Assembly: GCA_005223375.1 (NCBI GenBank)
Contig: RXOD01006226.1
Location: 1 to 10,905 of the forward strand
DNA from: Amoebophrya sp. AT5.2
Lineage: Eukaryota; Sar; Dinophyceae; Syndiniales; Amoebophryaceae
Length of the DNA stretch: 10,905 nucleotides
Direction: 5' to 3'
Every line of letters begins with the position of its first letter. Within the stretch, counting starts at the first letter, position 1. Below the pieces are notes generated by a model, which was given only the letters and a program-made list of their open reading frames with translations, was not told the origin of the DNA and searched no databases. The position numbers and the translations under genes were made by a program. Of the stretch, positions 1-7,896 are shown one piece after another.

Positions 1-741
1 GTCCAGCAGGCGGGCAAGCCGCGCCGTGATGTCGCGCGGGAAGCACATGTTCGACACCCAGATCACGTCCGAGGCCGCGATCGCCGCAACCGAGTCCCGC
101 AGCACATCGCCGCGGATCAGCCGCACCTGGCGCCTCAGCATGTCTGCGTGTTCGTTTTTGCCACCGCTTCGTTTCCCGTCGCCCGCGCCGCCCCCGCCGT
201 GCTTCGCCGCGTTGGTGTTGCCTGAGTCCACCGCGCGCCCGTCGTCGGCAGGCAGCAGCGCCGCGAGCCGGTCGATCGCGAGCAGCCCCGTCTCGTGCCG
301 CTGCTCCGAAAGCTCGATTCCGATCGCCCATTTCAGTTTCATCTTGATCGAGCGCGCAGCGTGCACGTGGGGGAGTGGTAGTGGTGCGGAAAAGTCGAAG
401 GAAGGAAAAGAAGAGCTTGGCGAACCGGACGAGGCGGCGCTTTTCTGCGCTTGCTCCCTGCTCGCCGCCCCGTCGCACATCAGGCTGGCCAGAATCGGCC
501 CCTTCCCAATGCCGCTACCGAGGTCAAGAAATGTGATTCCCCGCTCGAATTTCGCGTCGTCCGGCAGAAGTTCGGCTGACCGCGCAAGCATCGCCTCGAC
601 GCCGGACGCCAGAATCTCGCCGTAGGTCATCTTCACGCCGTCGACGGACTCGGAAGTGAATCCAGTCGGAAGTTGCCGCGCAAAAAACTCATCGAACTCC
701 ACCGCGGTCCGCGGAGAGAGCTGCTGGCCGGCGGAAAACAT
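1..741 (-). CDS. DOT1-like SAM-dependent methyltransferase, N-terminal part (cut at window edge)
   Basis: The minus-strand frame starting at the ATG at 741 is open for 247 codons to the window edge, so the C terminus is missing. Motifs in order: TYGEI at residues 39-43, SAM-binding motif I FLDLGSGIGKG at 71-81, an acidic post-I segment GIELSEQR at 141-148, RLIRGDVL at 207-214, and SDVIWVSNMCF at 224-234. YGE, the D-L-G-S-G glycine loop and the D-V-(I/V)-(W/F/Y)-x-x-(N/S)-x-C-F block are typical of the DOT1 histone H3-K79 methyltransferase fold, including the divergent DOT1-domain proteins of algae and protists. Two low-complexity inserts (about 93-130, Ser/Pro-rich, and 164-200, Gly/Lys-rich) separate the core motifs, unlike compact family members. 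The ATG has no earlier in-frame ATG close by. Histone methylation is an inference; other DOT1-fold proteins may have other substrates. About 390 bases separate it from the ankyrin gene upstream. Confidence 0.72.
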   Translation of the reverse strand, partial: MFSAGQQLSPRTAVEFDEFFARQLPTGFTSESVDGVKMTYGEILASGVEAMLARSAELLPDDAKFERGITFLDLGSGIGKGPILASLMCDGAASREQAQKSAASSGSPSSSFPSFDFSAPLPLPHVHAARSIKMKLKWAIGIELSEQRHETGLLAIDRLAALLPADDGRAVDSGNTNAAKHGGGGAGDGKRSGGKNEHADMLRRQVRLIRGDVLRDSVAAIAASDVIWVSNMCFPRDITARLARLLD

Positions 742-1131
742 GATATTTGCGTTCGCTGCTTTGGCTTCTGAATGCTTGTTGCAAAAAATGTTCGGAAGCA
801 AAACTGTGCAAGTAAACTCACGCAATGACGCACTGCGAACGTTGTCTTGCAGGAAGTTTTGCGAAGCGTCCGCTAGCAAGGGCTTCTTTTCATCTAAAAA
901 TATGGCGTTTTGCAGCGGCCTCACTCAACGCGACGCTCTTTTGTGCGAAAACAGGTCACGCCACAAGAGCGCGCTGCTTTGAGCTTGCTTGTCCACTCGA
1001 ACACTGCGCAATCCTTTTCGAGCGGGGCTTATGGTTATGCTGTGCACTTCTATACGATTTCGTCTTCGCTCTATTTACGTCTTCCGCGATCCATCTCCCG
1101 CTCGTCCATCTTCCACGATTAAAGATTCACT
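742..1131. other. Intergenic spacer between the methyltransferase start and the ankyrin gene stop
   Basis: This stretch must hold the 3' end of the ankyrin gene transcript and the promoter and leader of the methyltransferase. Several short overlapping ORFs exist on both strands, but none has recognisable domain content. I see no RNA gene, repeat or clear terminator here. Confidence 0.5.
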
Positions 1132-3047
1132 TCACGCCACGCGCTGCCGCTTGGCAGCAGGCACAACCTCTTCGACGTCGTCCCCTTGCGTCAGTTCGGC
1201 CCCCTTTTTCCCGCCCGCCTTCTTGATCAGCTGCGCCAACGCATCCATCCCGTTGCCCAGTGCATAGTCGAGCGCAGTGCGGCCCAGTCGTGTAGCGTTC
1301 ACGTTGCCGCCGAAGGCGATGACCGTCTCGGCCTTGTTGATGACGTCGACATCGCTCTCGACGTGAAATCGCTCATACGCTAACTTGATCAGCGGCGTCG
1401 TGCTGTTGAAGCTGGAGGCTGCTAAGTCGGGCCGGCGGCTCAGCAGGAGCCGGACGTTTTCGGAGGTCGCCGCGTTGAGACTTCGGTGGATGTTCTCTGG
1501 CGTGACTTCCTCGCACGGAACACCTGCCAGCAACATGGCCAGCCCGATGTGGTTGGAGGTCCGCGCCACTCTGCTCCACAAGCCGACTCTGGATTCTAGC
1601 GACAGCAAAAAACCTGTAGCAGGTCCGTTTTGCGTAGAGGTAAAGGCTGCCACTTCTAGCACGCTACCCCTACCGCCGCCGCGCACTATTCGGTCGCGCG
1701 CCACCACGAGCAGCACTTCTGTTTCTTCACGTCGTAGTTGGACCATGGAAAAAGGCAGCGCGTTCGCGATCATGATCCTCAATTTCGTTTCTTATCACCC
1801 TACTTCTACACTACACTCGCTTTCCAATAAAGTTGCAGACCAAACTCCCTACATCCATCGCAGTCCTGCGGACTCCTCTGGAAGTGTGCTGCCGCACTTT
1901 GTCTTTGATGTTGGACCCAAAAAAATATAAAAAGTACCCTTTTCGAGCAGAAGCCGCAGCACGCTTTGGCTCCTCCGTTCTACCGCTATCGCTAGCGGCC
2001 CTTCATTTGGCAGGCTCCAGTGTGGTTCCGGCGCAGCTGGTAACGAGAAAGTTAGAACATCAACATTTGAGTCATGTGGTTGCAACGAACTATTTTCCTT
2101 CAAAATGATCTGAAAGTGGATCCATTGCGTGCCTGTTCTTCTTCCTCATCAGGTGCTCCGTGTACCTGCGTCCGCGTCTTCCTTCTTGTAGCGGCACAAC
2201 CGCATCCCTGCGCCGGAGCTTGACATGCTGGCCCGGGACGCCTCAGCAGTCAGCATGAGCCGCACCATCTTGGGGTCGTCAGCTGCAGCCGCCAGGTCAA
2301 GCGCGGTTATCTTGTACATCGAGTCCACTTTCGCATCGCCAGTGTCCTCCAGAGCCACATGCGTGTATCTATTTCTTTCCACAAGATCGGGCAGGAGCTT
2401 TCTACTGTTGACGAGGAGTTCCGCGACTTCGCTGTTTTTTGCCTGCAGTGCGACTCCGATGGCGGAGCAGGCGACGGCAGTGTCCAGAGCACCCGAAAAA
2501 TGATACGATCCGCCCTCTGGGAAGTTGATTCATTCGTATTTTGTGCGCAAAACCGCTGTCCATCACGCCGATGCCAATGCATGGAAGCTCCTAACTAAAG
2601 GTAAAGTGCCCGAAATTCCATCACTGAGTAATACGCTTTACCGGGCGCCTCTCTTGTATCAGCGTAGGCCTTTGCCTCGCGGATGCGCGTTGCCAGATGC
2701 ATAGTATCCAAAGTGCAGGGGCTCCACTGCGTAGGAATTTTGTCCAGTAGCACGCTGCATATCAATCGCGACCCAGCAACCGCGGCCGCAACATGTAGTG
2801 CCACATGCGGGAGGATGCCGCGGCCCTCGGCGTCGCGCCTCAGCTCGAACATGATGACTTTCTCCAGATCGAGCGCGATGATCGCGTCCTTCAACTCGGG
2901 AGGCAGCGAATTTCCGTCCCGGTCCTCTATTATGTGCGCCACTGCCAAAAAGCTTTCGAGCGATTTCCTGGGCTCCGGCAGCGTCTGCGCGCTTTGAAGG
3001 CGTTCGATGTCGCTGCTGCGCATCCACTGTGAAGGACAACCGTTCAT
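1132..3047 (-). CDS. Ankyrin-repeat protein, four exons, about 504 residues
   Basis: Proposed exons are 3047-2642, 2516-2166, 2036-1938 and 1790-1132, ending at TGA. The three introns are GT-AG (125, 129 and 147 nt), all junctions are phase 1, and the coding total of 1515 nt is a multiple of three. Ankyrin-like repeats occur through the whole protein: ALHVAAAVAG near 83-92, ALDTAVACSA near 145-154, ITALDLAAAADDPKMVRLML near 207-226, GPLAIAVERRSQSVLRLLLE near 264-284, NAATSENVRLLLSRRP near 391-406, and the clearest one, FGGNVNATRLGRTALDYAL, near 445-463. The C terminus has lysine-rich and KRQR (499-502) clusters that could direct it to the nucleus. No other domain is seen, so it is probably a protein-binding scaffold with unknown partners. 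The ATG at 3047 follows an A10 run; an additional upstream exon cannot be excluded because a possible acceptor (TTCACAG) lies just inside. The repeats are degenerate, so intron 3, with acceptor ATAAG, is the least certain junction. Confidence 0.7.
1791..1937 (-). other. Ankyrin gene intron 3 (147 nt)
   Basis: The donor is AAGG|GTACTTTTT, followed by a T-rich stretch. The proposed acceptor ATAAG|AAAC is the only nearby AG that gives an open phase-1 junction after the in-frame TGA and TAA. It lacks a pyrimidine before AG, so it is less certain than the other two. Confidence 0.5.
2037..2165 (-). other. Ankyrin gene intron 2 (129 nt)
   Basis: The donor is GCAG|GTACAC and the acceptor TTACCAG|CTGC on the minus strand. 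The intron holds in-frame stops; splicing keeps the frame (D-A-A-A-P-E). The length is a multiple of three. Confidence 0.7.
2517..2641 (-). other. Ankyrin gene intron 1 (125 nt)
   Basis: The donor is CCCG|GTAAAG and the acceptor CTTCCCAG|AGGG on the minus strand. The intron contains in-frame stops, and joining the flanks restores the ankyrin reading frame (A-P-E-G-G-S). Confidence 0.7.
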
Positions 3048-3634
3048 TTTTTTTTTGGGACAAAGGTATTGTAAGAAATCTTTTGTAAGTATACTTAATT
3101 AAGCGGGTCACACGCTAGTACTTAGCTGAATACCACTTCGCTCTTGAATGGTGACGCTAATCCTGCGGCGCTGACGCATCTGATTTTCCGTGTCCCTGCT
3201 TTTCAGTTCTTGCATAGTTCCGAAAACAACTTGGCCGACATTGTACCACGTCTATCACTCCGAAGCACGAGACGAGAGCGAGACCAAAATGCACGAGCAC
3301 GATCGATAGCAGATAGAGCGATGGCATGGGGCTTCAGAAAATGATGGCAATTGACGAAAGACACGATATTTCACAACAACTCAAGTGGATCGTTTGTTCT
3401 TTTTCTTCTTCTTCGTGGCTTTTCACCAGAGCCGATCGCCCACGTTCCGCACCGCGCGGGGACCAACGGATCACTGTCACCATCATCCGTGACAAATTCT
3501 TACCCGAAGAAACCAGATCCTTGCGTCCAATGCAATCCAGCATCACGACGCCATCGCGTCTGCAGGTACAGCACGAAGCAGCACGCGTTTACTTCGCGTA
3601 CTAACGCGATTTTGCTCGACACTTCAGATACTAT
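3048..3634. other. Upstream region of the ankyrin gene
   Basis: No domain-bearing ORF is present. It begins with a T10 run on the plus strand (A10 just before the ankyrin ATG) and an AT-rich patch with TTAATTAA near 3096-3103. It probably contains the promoter and leader of the ankyrin gene, perhaps a non-coding 5' exon. Short ORFs near 3326-3641 have no recognisable product. Confidence 0.4.
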
Positions 3635-4371
3635 GCCTTAGATCTATAAGGCCGCGAGCGCGAGAGACGTCATCGCAATCGCATGGAGTGCGAGCGATGC
3701 AGCTGTTCTTGTAGTTTCCTGAGAGATGTCAAAGATTTGTCTTTTAAACAAGTTTAAATCACTCTCTCAGCGCCGCATGAACAACAGATCCAAACACACA
3801 AGAGCCCCGGGCTAAACGCTTGTTTCATTCAATCCATTCAACCGAATCTTTGGTACGCTGCGCGTACCAGCCGCAAGCCCTGACCAATCGGGCCAGAGCT
3901 GAGATCCAACCATTGGAGTCTTTGTAGGCCGGTCCAGCCAGGGCTGAACCGGTCTGATCATGAAGCGATAGTCGTTCAGCAGCGGCTGAAGCGATCTAGA
4001 TCAAAACGAGGGTAAATGCCTAAGATTGGGCCCAGCGCAGCGGCGCAGAACCCTAAATCCGCGCAAGCCATGTGATGCTTGGAAAATTCACTAAGTCAAA
4101 GTAGAGCTACGAACGAACTAGGGGTAAAAAAATGAGAGGAAAAACTTATTTCCTTCTCAAGAGAAATAGCAGCCAAGCTGCCGTCGGTACAACAGAGAGA
4201 AAAGAATCGTTCTTAAACTTAATCTTCTTGAAGTAAAACTTATTTCATGGTTGCCAACAAGATTTGTCTTTTTTTTCTCGGAAGCCTCGCCTTGTTTGGA
4301 ATTCCACCCTCGACTTGAGTGAAAAGCTTTCCAAAACGCAAACCCCTAACGCTATTCGAAGCTTAATAGCG
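3635..4371. other. Hairpin-rich non-coding region, possible structured RNA of unknown family
   Basis: There is no ORF of 60 codons on either strand, but many self-complementary segments. Clear stems are: 3635-3652 (GCCTTA with TAAGGC); 3671-3699 (11 base pairs, AA bulge, 5-nt loop); 3719-3726 with 3763-3770 (CTGAGAGA with TCTCTCAG); 3851-3869 (TGGTACGC with GCGTACCA, 3-nt loop); 3902-3922 (AGATCCAA with TTGGA-G-TCT); 3927-3954 (GGCCGGT and CAGC arms with one C-A mismatch); 3972-3994 (TCGTTCAGC with GCTGAA-G-CGA); 4154-4165; 4169-4181 (GCAGC with GCTGC); 4349-4372 (ACGCTATT with AATAGCGT). I compared it mentally with rRNA, tRNA, U snRNA, SRP, RNase P/MRP and C/D snoRNA hallmarks and found no convincing match. 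The transcribed strand is unknown because stems read equally on both strands. It could be one or more non-coding RNAs or a decayed mobile element. Confidence 0.45.
3732..4272 (+). repeat. Dispersed 14-mer direct repeat (3732-3745 and 4259-4272)
   Basis: The 14-mer AAGATTTGTCTTTT occurs at 3732-3745 and again at 4259-4272. A second pair, AAAACTTATTTC, lies between them at 4141-4152 and 4235-4246. Both pairs lie in the hairpin-rich non-coding region. Confidence 0.6.
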
Positions 4372-4546
4372 TGATTAACCTGTTGCGAGTCTGCGTACTC
4401 ATCAACCTGTAGAAACTACTATCTAAGTATTCAAACCGCAGTCGCCTCGTCCATGGAAGGAAAGCTCAAAGAGCTCACGTGCGAAAGTCCATGCGTGGGT
4501 GCACTGAGATTCGTGGAGGAAACATGGGCATCGCTTCCTCACAAGC
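4372..4546. other. Spacer downstream of the threonine synthase stop
   Basis: No gene is visible. It should hold the 3' untranslated region of the minus-strand threonine synthase gene, but I cannot point to a defined polyadenylation signal. Confidence 0.35.
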
Positions 4547-6379
4547 TCAAGCGCCGCCACTGTTTCCACTCAGGGTTTGCTCGATGAGCCCCTCAAGCTC
4601 CTCCTCCCAGAGATCCTGTTTTTCCGCAAGCAACTGAAGGTCGTAGTCTCGTTCTGGCAGCTGCATTAGCCGTTCGACCGCGGGGCTCATTGCCGGTTTT
4701 TCTACTCCAGCCTGATCGATCACTTCCTCGAACTTGCACCACGCTGCGGTCGCGAGCGAAATCACCGGAGCAACTACCTCTGGCGCGCTCGTTTCCGAGG
4801 AAGCCCACGCCAGCTCGTCCAAGTGCCGCTCCGCGGCACGAACGCCGCAGGCCGCATGAGGGCACATCAAAAAATAGTCGGGGGAACGGGAGTGCGCCCG
4901 GATGGTATCGAGAATCTCCGCGTCCGAAATGCGAAAGGACCTGCCGAAGACCCTCTGCAGGTACGCAAACGCTTTTTCCGGAATCTCGTACCTGCCGAAA
5001 CGTTCTAAGTCCAGCATGCGGGCACGCACGCAATCGCCAGGAGCGGCGGTCGCCATCTTCCCGGCGATAGCTGTCTCCTCGAAAGCGTAGAAGAGCAGAC
5101 GCTCGAAGTTGTAGGGCACCTGTATGTTCATCGCCTCCGCCAAATTTCTCAACATCACCGGGCTGCGCTCAAAGAAGCCCTCCAAGTGTTCTCCTTCACC
5201 TCGCTGCTTTGCGTTGGCGCAACCGGCGCTTTTCAACATGTTCTCCTTCTCGTTCTCTTGCTGCAACTCCCCCCTGCTTTCCGACGCGGTGGTCTGACTG
5301 AGACCCAGGCCACCAGAAGCGTCGCTCTCCGCCAGCCGCTGCTGCCGGAACGTCCGGAAGCACACGTCGTTCACGTTGCAACCCGTCACCAGGAAGCGGA
5401 TCGGCAGCCCCATCCGCTTCGCAAAGTACCCCGCGGTGAGATTGCCCATGGCGCCGGTCGGTACCGCAAAGTCAACGAGCGGCAGCGGTGGATTCCCAGC
5501 CACCTCCGCCTCATGCGCCACCACCTGCAGGTAGCTCCACACGTAGTGCACGATTTGGGCCAGCGGGCGGCCGATGTTGTAGCTGTTCACGCCGACTATC
5601 TTTCCCCGATATTTCGTTTTCAACAGAATCTTTTTTATGGCCTCGTCCAGGTCGTCCCCCCCGCCTTCGAAGACCACGGTCCGCACCGAGGGGGAAAACA
5701 CCGTCGTCATCTGCCGTCTCTGCAGAGCCGATATCTGCCCGGCCGGGTGCGCCACGATGATGGACAGGTAACAACTCTGAGGCTTCTCGTGGTCTGCACC
5801 CCCCGCGGGGGGCTCGGCGGAGGCGTCTGCGACCGCCTGCAGGGCAGCCGGGCCGGTGTCTCCCGTCGTCGACACGACGATCAGTTTTTTGGCCCCCGCT
5901 TGGCGCGCGAAGTGTTCCAGAAGGCGAATCGTGAACTGCTGGCCCAAATCCTTGAAGCAGAACGTAGGGCCGTGGAATAGTTCCGCCACGTGAATTTTTC
6001 TCGCGCTTGTCGTGCGAACCGGGACGGGGTTCTTCTCACTTGGGCTCCGATGTTGAGACACTCGGTGGAATCCCGACATCGCGGCCTCGCAGATTTCGGC
6101 AAGGTCACTGCTGCTGATTTCCGCCTCCGCAATGAACTTGCGCAGGATGTCGAAGGCCAACTCTTCGTACCGAAGGTCGCGCTTCCGCATGAGCCCAATC
6201 CATCTCTGCAGCTCGCTGCGTCCGGAGTCATCCGGAGAAATGCGTGGAAAGCCCTCCGGGACGAACAGACCCCCGTCCGGTGCGTATCCCGATTCGAGCG
6301 CCTCCTGGAACGAAAAAGTCTCGGAAGGCACGCAGCCGGACTCATCTGCGGCCGGAGCGCGCGTGGACCGATACCGCAT
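4547..6379 (-). CDS. Threonine synthase / threonine synthase-like PLP enzyme
   Basis: A single open exon of 610 codons plus TGA. Threonine synthases (fold-type II PLP enzymes) convert O-phosphohomoserine to threonine; the THNSL2-type paralogues act as phospho-lyases. The N terminus MRYRSTRA followed by EALESGYAPDGGLFVPE matches the family start (M-Y-x-STRG ... GYAPDGGLF), so I choose the ATG at 6379. The PLP lysine is in FHGPTFCFKDLGQQF (Lys about 143); STTGDTGPAALQA (170-182) forms the phosphate-binding loop; VNSYNIGRPLAQIVHY (about 264-279) and VPTGAMGNLTAGYFAKRMGLP (about 306-326) are also family blocks. A charged low-complexity insert follows near residues 346-400, making it longer than the usual 450-520 residues. 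The frame stays open upstream to about 6540 without an ATG; that stretch is Arg/Ser-rich and could encode an organelle presequence if another start or exon exists. Synthase versus lyase activity cannot be decided here. Confidence 0.93.
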   Translation of the reverse strand: MRYRSTRAPAADESGCVPSETFSFQEALESGYAPDGGLFVPEGFPRISPDDSGRSELQRWIGLMRKRDLRYEELAFDILRKFIAEAEISSSDLAEICEAAMSGFHRVSQHRSPSEKNPVPVRTTSARKIHVAELFHGPTFCFKDLGQQFTIRLLEHFARQAGAKKLIVVSTTGDTGPAALQAVADASAEPPAGGADHEKPQSCYLSIIVAHPAGQISALQRRQMTTVFSPSVRTVVFEGGGDDLDEAIKKILLKTKYRGKIVGVNSYNIGRPLAQIVHYVWSYLQVVAHEAEVAGNPPLPLVDFAVPTGAMGNLTAGYFAKRMGLPIRFLVTGCNVNDVCFRTFRQQRLAESDASGGLGLSQTTASESRGELQQENEKENMLKSAGCANAKQRGEGEHLEGFFERSPVMLRNLAEAMNIQVPYNFERLLFYAFEETAIAGKMATAAPGDCVRARMLDLERFGRYEIPEKAFAYLQRVFGRSFRISDAEILDTIRAHSRSPDYFLMCPHAACGVRAAERHLDELAWASSETSAPEVVAPVISLATAAWCKFEEVIDQAGVEKPAMSPAVERLMQLPERDYDLQLLAEKQDLWEEELEGLIEQTLSGNSGGA

Positions 6380-6885
6380 GCGATCGAGGCTTCGGGCGGT
6401 TGCTGCGCAGAGGAAAATCGGTTCGCGGCAGAGACTCCGTGTAGAACTACTTCTTAAAGAACACTTTAGCTTTACGGCCCTCGTCACTGACGTTAAGGAG
6501 AAACGGCACAAGAAGTAGAAAACCCGTCTTAGCCTGGTTTATCCTCACGCGAAACGAGTGAAAAGCGACTGATCGACGCGCCAGACGCGTATTTTTTTCC
6601 CCAGCGCGGCAGAAGTGTGTGAGTCAATCAATGTGCAAGCTTCCGCCCAGGTCTGACATTACAGCACCATATGATCGGCAGTACCGACATGAGATCGTTC
6701 TTCCTTCCTGATCATTTCGTTGGTTTCATCCGCTGTGCAACTGTATCCTGTACTTCATTGAATGTCTCCTGTACGGCCCGCGTACTTACCCCGAAGAAGT
6801 AGGGCTCCGAAGGCATATACTAAACCGCTTCGTCAGATTTCTGTTTCTCCACGACTCATGAGTAACAACGACAACCCCTCGCCGC
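6380..6885. other. Spacer between threonine synthase and bL21m
   Basis: It contains the ATG-less open extension of threonine synthase (6380 to about 6540) and then about 345 bases with no supported gene. A T7 run on the plus strand lies near 6592-6598. No RNA gene or repeat was recognised. Confidence 0.4.
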
Positions 6886-7803
6886 TCAGTACATCCAATG
6901 CGAGTGTCCCGGGTCCGGATAGAACCGGTACGCTTCGCACAGGCCGCGCCAGTGGTACGAGCCCGGTTGGTGTTCGCTCCCGTCGTACCACTTTGCGGCG
7001 TCCACCGTGCCGTCTTTCCCCCTCGGGATCAGGGCCCGCTCCTCCGCCGTGAGCCAGCGGTTCGCCCACAGGTCCAGTATGCGGTCCGGCTTCGGCACCT
7101 TCTCCTTCTCGTAGTGGATTCGTTCCGCGTCCACCTCGATCTCGTCCACGCGAAGCATCGTCACGTACTGCCGCCGCCGCCAGAATTTAGTGTACCGCTG
7201 GTTGCTGTTTCCGCAGCGAAACACCATCTTCTCCCCGGCGAGCGTCTGCTGCTCCACCGTGCACCGCACGCGCGCGTACGGCACCGTCGGCTTCCCCAGG
7301 ATCGTGAAGCTGCGACCGCCGACCATCAGCACGGTGCCGAACACCACCTTCTCGCCCGCGTTGCGCAGTTTCAGTTTTTCCACCTGCACTAGGTCGCCGA
7401 CGGTGACCTTGTGCTGCAGGTAGATGTTGGACTTGAAGATGGCGAACAAGTCCTGGGTGTCGATTTTGGGGATCGGGGGCACCGCGTGCGCGCCGTGCGC
7501 GTCCACGTTGCGGCTGGTGATGGGCATCTCGTTGTGCCAGATGAAACTCGAGGTGGGGGGCGCGTACGGCAGGTCATTGCGAATGGGGTGCCACTTACGC
7601 GCGATCTTCCACCGCTTGTTGCTCCACCGGGTCTTGAAGCTCCCGCGCTTACAGATCAAAAAAATGTACTTATTGTTAAACGCATCTTCTGTGGCCCGTT
7701 CTGGGCGTTTTTTGGCCTCATCGAAAGACCGCGCTGCCGCCAGGACAGCGGGGCCAGGAGAGCAAGGGCTGTCGCCAAGACACGCTGGGAGCAAACACAG
7801 CAC
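6886..7803 (-). CDS. Mitochondrial-type large-subunit ribosomal protein bL21, 5' end unresolved
   Basis: The frame is open for 305 codons, ending at TGA. The bL21 domain spans about residues 118-223 of this ORF: LFAIFKSNIYLQ, then VGDLVQVEKL, VVFGTVLMVGGRSFTILGKP, VRCTVEQQTLAGEKMVF, NQRYTKFWRRRQYVTMLRVDEI. This order (GD-x-(I/V)-x-VEKL, VLxVGG, (V/L)GxP, and a basic RxxY-x(n)-R patch before (T/V)-x-(L/V)-x-(V/I)-xxI) is diagnostic of bL21, which binds 23S-type rRNA. Basic N-terminal and aromatic C-terminal extensions (about 80 residues, rich in W and Y) flank it, as is common in protist mitoribosomal proteins. The first codon of the ORF is GTG and no in-frame ATG occurs before NEMPITS (residue 93), so the true start is upstream, most likely in the ORF 7897-8424. 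The real left and right exon limits are therefore uncertain, although the stop is solid. Confidence 0.82.
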   Translation of the reverse strand: MLCLLPACLGDSPCSPGPAVLAAARSFDEAKKRPERATEDAFNNKYIFLICKRGSFKTRWSNKRWKIARKWHPIRNDLPYAPPTSSFIWHNEMPITSRNVDAHGAHAVPPIPKIDTQDLFAIFKSNIYLQHKVTVGDLVQVEKLKLRNAGEKVVFGTVLMVGGRSFTILGKPTVPYARVRCTVEQQTLAGEKMVFRCGNSNQRYTKFWRRRQYVTMLRVDEIEVDAERIHYEKEKVPKPDRILDLWANRWLTAEERALIPRGKDGTVDAAKWYDGSEHQPGSYHWRGLCEAYRFYPDPGHSHWMY

Positions 7804-7896
7804 CTCACCGGGACTGCCGTAGCCGTTGTTTCCCCCTAAACCTGGAGCGTCGATCCCCGGCTCCCCCCAAGCGTCCTGCTTGGGTCTCTCCCGCTG

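Noticed and set aside
26..625. Long plus-strand ORF of 199 codons
   Set aside because: It is the antisense shadow of the methyltransferase frame, whose minus-strand motifs are clear; its own product is low-complexity Ser/Arg/Pro.
3620..3655. Minus-strand similarity to the 5' part of U2 snRNA (CGGCCTT ... ATAGTATCTG)
   Set aside because: The match stops after ATCTG, the branch-recognition GTAGTA is ATAGTA, and the Sm site and downstream stems are missing.
3625..3680. Possible C/D box snoRNA on the minus strand (GCGATGA then CTGA about 42 nt later)
   Set aside because: The C box has a mismatch, and there is no short terminal stem directly next to the boxes.
4049..4057. AACCCTAAA as a telomerase RNA template for TTTAGGG repeats
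   Set aside because: A nine-base match to any phase of the repeat is roughly expected by chance in 11 kb, and the word may pair in a local stem. No pseudoknot or other telomerase RNA feature could be shown.
5186..5980. Plus-strand ORF of 264 codons
   Set aside because: It lies antisense to the threonine synthase catalytic region and has no recognisable domain.
7636..7660. A 22-nt intron GTACATTTTTTTG...TGTAAG in bL21m
   Set aside because: It resembles the GTACTTTTT donors, but 22 nt is below the usual limit for spliceosomal introns and the frame reads through it without a stop.
7816..7831. Plus-strand GCCGTAGCCGTTGTTT resembling the dinoflagellate spliced leader
   Set aside because: Only the CCGTAGCC core and two Ts agree; the rest differs, and it lies antisense within the bL21m locus.
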